64,000 bases of DNA from assembly GCA_905221605.1 (NCBI GenBank), contig CAJNDS010001668.1, positions 918,276 through 982,275 on the forward strand, given 5' to 3'. A model generated the notes under the pieces. The model did not search any database, was not told the DNA's origin, and saw only the letters and a list, made by a program, of their open reading frames with translations. This document shows, one piece after another, positions 58,985 to 64,000 of the stretch. Position numbers and translations under genes: made by a program. Positions within the stretch are counted from its first letter, which is position 1, and every line of letters begins with the position of its first letter. Source of the DNA: Symbiodinium natans. Its lineage: Eukaryota; Sar; Dinophyceae; Suessiales; Symbiodiniaceae.

Positions 58985-59135
58985 CAAACCCTAAACCCTA
59001 AACCCTAAATCCTAAACCCTAAACCCCAAACCCCAAACCCTAAACCCTAAACCCTAAACCCTAAACCCTAAACCCTAAACCCTAAACCCTAAACCCTAAA
59101 CCCTAAACCCTAAACCCTAAACCCTAAACCCTGAA
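58985..59135. repeat. CCCTAAA array
   Basis: About 19 units with two CCCCAAA units. Confidence 0.95.
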
Positions 59136-59157
59136 CCTCCTGAGTATTTCATGAGCC

Positions 59158-59233
59158 ATGAAGTACAGCGAGGTGCTGCTCTTCGCTTCGCCCTGTTGGA
59201 GCGAGCTGTCGCCTTGCGTGCCCTCGGATTCAG
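59158..59233 (+). CDS. exon
   Basis: Either an ATG (59158) or the following AAG acceptor starts YSEVLLFASPCWSELSPC and VPSDS; about 19 of 23 codons end in G/C. The donor is probably CAG|GC. Confidence 0.6.
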
Positions 59234-59244
59234 GCCTGCTTGGG

Positions 59245-59530
59245 ATTTAGAGTTTAGGGTTTAGGGTTTAGGGTTTAGGGCTAGGGTTTAGGGTTTAGGG
59301 TGTAGGGTTTAGGGTTTGGGGTTCAGGGTTTCAGGGTTTTAGGGTTTTAGGGCTTTAGGGTTTCAGGGTTTAGGGTTTTAGGGCTTTAGGGTTTCAGGGT
59401 TTTAGATGTTTAGGGTTTCAGGGTTTTAGGGCTTTAGGGGTTTAGGGCTTTTAGGGTTTTAGGGCGTTAGGGTGGTTTAGGGTGTTTAGGGGGTTTGACG
59501 GTTTTTTGGTTTCAGGGTTTCAGGTTTCTG
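59245..59530. repeat. TTTAGGG, TTTCAGGG and TTTTAGGG array
   Basis: The unit length shifts from 7 to 8 bases (TTTCAGGG, TTTTAGGG) part way through. Confidence 0.9.
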
Positions 59531-59809
59531 AGCCCTAAACCCTAACCCTAAACCTCAAAGCCCTAACCCCAATCAACTAAACCTCAAAGCCCTAACCCCC
59601 CCCCCAAACGCCCCAAACCCTCAACCCAAAGCCCCAAAACCCCCCCAAAAGCCCCAAACCCTCAACCCCCCCCCTAAACCCCAAAGGCCCCAGAGCCCGC
59701 CCCTAAGTTCCTCAAAGCCCTCAGTCAGCCCGAAACCTCAAGGCCTTAAACCCCCAAAAGCCCCCTAACCCTCAACCCCCTAAGCCCCCAAAAGGCCCCC
59801 CCCCCGAAG

Positions 59810-59882
59810 TTGGGAGGAGCCGACCTCCCCGATGGGGCGGCCTTCTTCCCGAAGCTCGGGCTCCGCGTGCGCCTTCCCGAAG
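59810..59882 (+). CDS. exon with GTGAGG donor
   Basis: CCCCGAAG precedes LGGADLPDGAAFFPKLGL and RVRLPE; about 19 of 24 codons end in G/C. Poly-C tract upstream. Confidence 0.75.
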
Positions 59883-60373
59883 GTGAGGCTTCGGTGCTTT
59901 AAGGGGTTCAGGGGTTGTAGGGGGTTCAGGGGTTTAGGGGTGTTAGGGGTTTAGGGATTTAGGGGATTAAGGGATTCAGGGGTTTTAGGGGTTTAGGGGT
60001 TTAGGGGTTTAGGGGTTTAAGGGATTCAGGGGTTTAGGGTTTCAGGGGGCTTAGGGGTTAAGAGTTTCGAGGTTGGGGTTTTAGCGCTGACGGGTTTCAG
60101 GGCATTTTGGGGCCTCTAGGGTTTAAGAGTTTCGGGTAGGGGCTTCAGGCCTCTTAGGAAATTCAGGGGTTTATGGGCTTAGGGGGGGTGGGGGGGTGGG
60201 GGTGAGTACGTGGTTTAGTTCAGGTGTTTAACGTTTAGAGTCAAGGAGCCTGTAGAAGTTGAAGTGTGTAGGGTTTTGAGGTCTTACAAGTTACAGCCTG
60301 AAGCCCAAAAAGTGGGCTTCCTCGGTATTGAGGGTTAGGACTTGCGCGAGTCTTCAGGCCTTCATTGTTTCAG

Positions 60374-60555
60374 CGAGATATGGCCTGCTGGTTCTTAGCA
60401 GAGAATGAGGGAATCAGGCACCTCATGGAATCCCTTGAAGTTAGAGAGAACACTGGCTTTGTTGTGCCGACGGTCGCGGCTGGTATCAGCAGAGGGGCAT
60501 GCAGCACGCCATTTTTGCTACAAGGAGGCTGCGTCCAGTTTCGATCCCTGAGAAG
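60374..60555 (+). CDS. 60-codon exon-like frame
   Basis: CATTGTTTCAG precedes RDMACWFLAENEGIRHLM, ESLEVRENTGFVVPTVAA and GISRGACSTPFLLQGG. The donor is uncertain (a GTATCA lies inside). Confidence 0.6.
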
Positions 60556-60599
60556 CCGAAACCCTAAACAAACCTCCTTCGGTGACCCAAAGCTGCCAT

Positions 60600-60960
60600 A
60601 AACACTAAACCCCTATCAGGGTGATCCAAGAAGCCGGAAGCCGGAAGCGCCTAACCCCTCCAAACAAAGCCTTCGGCCCCTTCAGGGTATCCGAAACCGC
60701 CTAAGCCCCTCTCCCAAAAAAACTTCCATAAAACACGAGAAACCCCTTCAGGATTGCACTAGGCCGAAAGGCCTAAAGCCAGCCAAAAGCATTCAAATTC
60801 ACAAACACTAAACCCCTTCAGGGTTACTTCCCCCTAAACCCGAAGGCAAAAAGTGCCTCAGTGGCCCTAAACCCTAAACCATAAAGCCGGAAACACTAAA
60901 TCCCAATTCCTAAACCCTAAAACCCCTTTAGTGGCCCCTAAACCCAAACCCCAACCCTAT
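60600..60960. other. C-rich degenerate repeat without gene
   Basis: Irregular AAACCCCTTCAGGG and CCTAAAC words recur; nothing coding stands out. Confidence 0.5.
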
Positions 60961-60975
60961 ACCCTACCCTGCGAG

Positions 60976-61057
60976 GCGGCTTGCTGGCGTACTCGCGTGG
61001 GGCGACTCAGAGATCTGCTGCCTGAGCTTGCCCCCGGGGGTCTTCGATGAACCTTAG
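60976..61057 (+). CDS. exon, possibly terminal
   Basis: CCTGCGAG precedes RLAGVLAWGDSEICCLSL and PPGVFDEP-TAG; about 20 of 26 codons end in G/C. Confidence 0.6.
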
Positions 61058-61066
61058 GAAGTTGGG

Positions 61067-61170
61067 TTTAGGGTTTAGGGTTTAGGGTTTAGGGTTTAGG
61101 GTTTAGGGTTTAGGGTTTAGGGTTTAGGGTTTAGGGTTTAGGGTTTAGGGTTTAGGGTTTAGGGTTTAGG
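61067..61170. repeat. (TTTAGGG)n array
   Basis: About 15 perfect units. Confidence 0.97.
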
Positions 61171-61451
61171 CTTTGCAGGGTTTAGGGTTTCGGGTTTTGG
61201 GTTTGGGCGGGTCTCGGGTCTAGGCGGGTTTCGGAGTCAAATCAGGTCCATGTATTGCAATAGTAGGTACTCGGGCCCCAAAGCCATGATACCAGCAGGC
61301 ATGCCCTAGTGAGGGTTTGGGTTCACGCTGCTCTATTCCCCTTTTCGTGTTTATGGCCCCTAACCCTAAACAGAATACATTCTAAACCGAAGCCCTATAT
61401 GACTCGAACTCGAACCTCCCGGTACAGAGCATGAACTACAAACCCCTGTAG

Positions 61452-61576
61452 CTCTTGTCTTCCCATTGAGTCCGAAATGTTTCGGGCCATGCAGGCAACG
61501 ACGGCTGCCACCTGCTGGCGGCACTTGCCGCCGAAGCTCCGGAGCAGGCGCCTTTCCGCTGTTGCTCGCTTCTTTG
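61452..61576 (+). CDS. 41-codon exon, frame ambiguous
   Basis: The donor GTATGT is strong. One frame reads LPIESEMFRAMQATTAAT and WRHLPPKLRSRRLSAVA; another reads NVSGHAGNDGCHLLAALA and AEAPEQAPFRCCSLL. Both have G/C-biased third positions. Confidence 0.65.
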
Positions 61577-61818
61577 GTATGTTGCGGGGTCGAGTGAAAA
61601 ACCGTCAGGTTTTTGACCTAAGACGAAACAACGACCCAAGAAGCGCACTCGAATGAAGGCGGCCGTCCCAGACCGGCTAGGTTTCGAGCCAAGCACAGGT
61701 GGTGGTGATGCGCACGCCTCGCTTGGCTGTGCGACTCCTTGCCTGAACACCGTGCAGCCTGAAGCAGTATGCTGACACCAGATATCATGCTCATCATACC
61801 TGAATATGTCTCTTCCAG

Positions 61819-61977
61819 CTGGTTACGAAGTCGGAAGCCAGAACAGGCCACGGGCTGACATACATTGCACTGCGGGCCCTCAATGCAGGGACGGGGAATG
61901 TGAAAGACTTCAATGCAGTCCCTGCGTCACCTTCGCAGGTCCTACTGCAGAAGCAGCTCAGCGCAACACATGGCTAA
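61819..61977 (+). CDS. 52-codon terminal exon
   Basis: TCTCTTCCAG precedes LVTKSEARTGHGLTYIAL, RALNAGTGNVKDFNAVPA and SPSQVLLQKQLSATHG-TAA. Phase 0, about 65% G/C third positions. Another frame is open, but this one fits the acceptor best. Confidence 0.7.
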   Translation: MVTKSEARTGHGLTYIALRALNAGTGNVKDFNAVPASPSQVLLQKQLSATHG

Positions 61978-62245
61978 GGGTTGCCGGGCGGTCGTTGAGA
62001 GGTTGCTGTTATCTTTGCTTCCAAGACGTCTGCATGGCCTAGCACCTACAAAGATTGCAGTAACCTTGAACCGCTAAACCCGTCAACCCCCGTATAAACC
62101 CTAAACCCTAAACAAAAAACTCTTGTAAACCCTTGGAAACCCAAAAACCTCCTTTAAACCCTTGTAAACCCTAAACCCTAAATCCTAAACCCTAAACCCT
62201 AAGCCCTAAACCCTAAACCCTAAACCCTGAACCCTGAACCCTAAG

Positions 62246-62324
62246 CCGCAAGAGCAGCTGAGGACCTACTTCACACAGCCGGTGGAGCCGAGACTGCCAC
62301 AGGCCGAGAAGTTTGAACTTTCGG
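62246..62324 (+). CDS. exon with CCCTAAG acceptor
   Basis: The AG of CCCTAAG precedes PQEQLRTYFTQPVEPRLP and QAEKFELS, donor GTTGTAGGG; about 19 of 26 codons end in G/C. Confidence 0.75.
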
Positions 62325-62511
62325 GTTGTAGGGCTTGGGGGTTTAGGGTTTAGGGTTTAGGGTTCAGGGTTTAGGGTTTAGGGTTTTAGGGTTTTAGGGT
62401 TTTAGGGTCTAGGGTTTTAGGGTTTAGGGGAAGAGTACCAGTCTTTCAGAGGGCTTCCATGTAGGGGTGGGGGTTGGGGTGAAGTTTTAGGTTTTCGGGC
62501 TGGGGTTTCAG

Positions 62512-62617
62512 CCACTTTGGTGTCCATGGCAGTATGACTCAGTATGACTATGAGGCATGCCGGGCTGCAGAATTAGGGTATCCGAGCCATCTTTGCCGGG
62601 CTAGTCCTTGTTCGTAG
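62512..62617 (+). CDS. exon, possibly terminal
   Basis: GGGTTTCAG precedes HFGVHGSMTQYDYEACRA and AELGYPSHLCRASPCS-TAG. Confidence 0.5.
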
Positions 62618-62707
62618 AAGCCGTAAATCCTTAAAATCTTAACTCCACACCGTTTAGGGTTTGTAGGGTCTTAAGCCCCAAAAAAAGGACCAAAGATGCA
62701 ACTGCAG

Positions 62708-63115
62708 GTGCCACACTTCTGCCATACTGGCGCTGCCGCGGGAGAATGTGTGCCCCTTGGGCTGAACCGACTAGGATTTCTGCGTTTTCTGCGTTTGGGG
62801 TTTGCAGGGTTTAGGTTTGATAGTCTTTTACGGTTGGGCTTTTTGGGGTTTAGGGTTTTGTTTAGGGCTTAGGGTGCTTTTAGAGTTTGGGTTGACTCAG
62901 GGTTTAGGGCCTCAGGTTCTCCTAGGATGCACTGCTGCAGATATATCAGCCAGCACCTGAACAGTGGCCGTTTTTTGTTGATTAGTCGAGTTGGTCATGT
63001 TCGAATTGGCCATGCGAGCAAAGAAGGGTGTTGGGACAGGACGTGATTCCGCACAGAAGGGTGTTCAAAGATGTCGAAGGCCCTGTCCGCACACGACACC
63101 CGCAGCGCCCCAACC
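62708..63115 (+). CDS. two coding-like islands
   Basis: 62708-~62788 (VPHFCHTGAAAGECVPLG after ACTGCAG) and 62954-~63115 (HLNSGRFLLISRVGHVRI, or in another frame VIPHRRVFKDVEGPVRT). Frames and junctions are not settled. Confidence 0.4.
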
Positions 63116-63221
63116 CTCAACACTAAACCTTAGTTTAACCTTAACAGCACTATAAACCTAAGCCCTAAACAATGAAACTTAAGTGCCATAAACCTCAGCC
63201 CTAAACATTAACAACTACGCA

Positions 63222-63324
63222 TAGGGATGTTCCCCCTTATCCTAACAGTCCTGAATAGAGATTATATAGTACCCCGACTATGATCCCCTTTCAAGGACTG
63301 TTAGTATAAGGGGGAACATCCCAA
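63222..63324. mobile_element. family-1 element, near-perfect arms
   Basis: TAGGGATGTTCCCCCTTATC and GTATAAGGGGGAACATCCCA are inverted over about 30 bases. It sits in CCCTAAA-derived sequence. Confidence 0.85.
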
Positions 63325-63368
63325 TCCCTAAACCTTAAATTCTACACTGTGACACCCCCAAAGAACAC

Positions 63369-63460
63369 TTTGAGATGTTACCCCTTATACTAGCAGCCCT
63401 TTATAGGGATTATAATAGGGGGTACTGCAATCCTACTAAGGGCTGTTAGTATACACACAG
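63369..63460 (+). mobile_element. family-1 element abutting an exon
   Basis: TTGAGATGTTACCCCTTATA at the left; the right arm keeps GGGCTGTTAGTATA but ends ACACACAG, which is the acceptor of the exon at 63461. Confidence 0.7.
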
Positions 63461-63562
63461 CACCCTGGAGCTGAAGCGAGGCAATTCCGCTTGGCTCCCG
63501 CGAGTCGTGGCGCTGACCGCGTGCAGCCACTCGGATGTCTTCAGCTTCCAGCATGATACCAA
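63461..63562 (+). CDS. exon joined to the terminal exon 63777
   Basis: One leading base, then TLELKRGNSAWLPRVVAL and TACSHSDVFSFQHDTK; strong G/C third positions. Donor GTGGCC, phase 2. A poly-T/poly-G tract follows inside the intron. Confidence 0.75.
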
Positions 63563-63570
63563 GTGGCCTC

Positions 63571-63611
63571 TTTTTTTTTTTTTTTTTTTTTTTGGGGGGG
63601 GGGGGGGGGGG
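63571..63611. repeat. poly-T joined to poly-G
   Basis: About 23 T followed by about 18 G. It may form unusual structure and is a likely site of sequencing error. Confidence 0.95.
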
Positions 63612-63776
63612 TGGGTCCCTTTAACAGGAATCTATGCTATTTGGGGTATAAACAGGGTACCCCTATTAAATTTGGGGAAATGCCCAAGTACATCTGTTTG
63701 TGGTTCAGCATGTTGGGTACAATGCCGATAAAGTAGCAGTGCAACTATTTTCAAGGGCATTAAGATCTAGTCACAG

Positions 63777-63840
63777 GATAGTGGATTCGGGAGAGCAGGA
63801 AAAGGACGAGGTCTTAAACCATCTTGAACCCGAACCCTGA
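63777..63840 (+). CDS. terminal exon with TGA
   Basis: TAGTCACAG precedes IVDSGEQEKDEVLNHLEP and EP-TGA; its leading base completes the codon from 63562. Acidic C-terminus. Confidence 0.65.
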
Positions 63841-63858
63841 ACCCTCAGACCCTATATA

Positions 63859-63963
63859 TTGGGATGCTCACCCTTGTACTGACCGTCCTTCATAGGGATT
63901 TTAATAGGGAGTACTACAATCCCTATTAATGCAGGACTGCTAGAATAAGGGGGAACATCCCAA
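63859..63963. mobile_element. family-1 element with intact 8-bp target duplication
   Basis: The termini TTGGGATGCTC and GAACATCCCAA are flanked by CCTATATA on both sides (63851-63858 and 63964-63971). It lies 18 bp after the preceding stop codon. Confidence 0.9.
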
Positions 63964-64000
63964 CCTATATATCCCATCCTCATCCCCGAAAGCGAAACAC

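Noticed and set aside
61395..61445. Minus-strand B-box-like GGTTCGAGTTCGAGTC
   Set aside because: No A-box at the proper distance and no acceptor stem.
1..64000. CRISPR array, rRNA genes, phage or bacterial operons
   Set aside because: Repeats are 7-9-bp tandem units or inverted elements, no spacer structure; no rRNA signature; no ribosome binding sites or compact ORFs.
1..64000. Dinoflagellate spliced-leader sequence in the genome
   Set aside because: I looked for CCGTAGCCATTTTGGCTCAAG and did not see it; its absence is not informative because the leader is added in trans.

Overview
The window looks like nuclear DNA of a dinoflagellate-type protist. This is inferred from three things: Arabidopsis-type TTTAGGG/CCCTAAA repeats spread through almost the whole 64 kb, many small GC-rich exon-like islands bounded by GT..AG (occasionally GC..AG) splice signals, and an RCC1-like gene made of near-identical 'HTCAVRTDGQLVCFG' repeats of a kind I associate with Symbiodinium-like genomes. 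No prokaryotic operon, rRNA gene, convincing tRNA, CRISPR array or phage module is visible, and no full-length host gene can be read as one ORF.

Layout. From 1 to 37.0 kb and from 41.1 to 64 kb the same motif repeats: a GC-rich island of about 45-200 bp, then a G-rich TTTAGGG-type tract that often starts right at a GT (GTTTAGGG, GTAGGGTTTAGGG, GTTCAGGG), then filler, then a CCCTAAA-type tract ending in an AG just before the next island. I read the islands as exons of plus-strand genes and the telomere-like tracts as intron sequence. Several neighbouring exons agree in phase (18.8-20.3 kb, 28.7-29.1 kb, 46.8-47.7 kb, 55.9-56.3 kb, 63.5-63.8 kb). Plausible terminal exons end with stops at 27465, 30611, 34807, 47695, 50260, 56974, 61977 and 63840, so the plus strand probably carries a series of head-to-tail genes. 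One two-exon minus-strand model lies at 57.5-57.8 kb.

Embedded structures. A 3.8-kb segment (37065-40867) has about 170-bp terminal inverted repeats and a TTCTTT flanking direct repeat. It contains no telomere-like tracts; it carries the intact 401-aa RCC1-like ORF and an AT-rich interior with decayed frames. At least seven copies of a roughly 100-bp inverted-repeat element (TTGGGATGTT...AACATCCCAA) are present; in one place the element corresponds to an intron (36316-36420), as expected of an 'introner'. A second such family (21899-22016, 47871-47977) behaves alike. Other blocks are a 450-bp tandem duplication (6.0-6.9 kb), a tandem duplication of a two-exon segment (10.27-10.82 and 12.35-13.06 kb), a poly-G minisatellite (11.2-11.9 kb) and homogeneous arrays of variant units (CTCCTAAA, CCCTTAA, GTGTAGG, TCTAGGG, CCCCTAAAG).

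Limits. Exons were found by eye from splice signals, open frame, third-position G/C and phase. Short open frames arise easily by chance, and in several islands two frames are open; phase agreements were found while choosing among options, so they support but do not prove the models. Product names are withheld except for RCC1-like repeats, a CCCH zinc finger and a possible SAM-methyltransferase motif.
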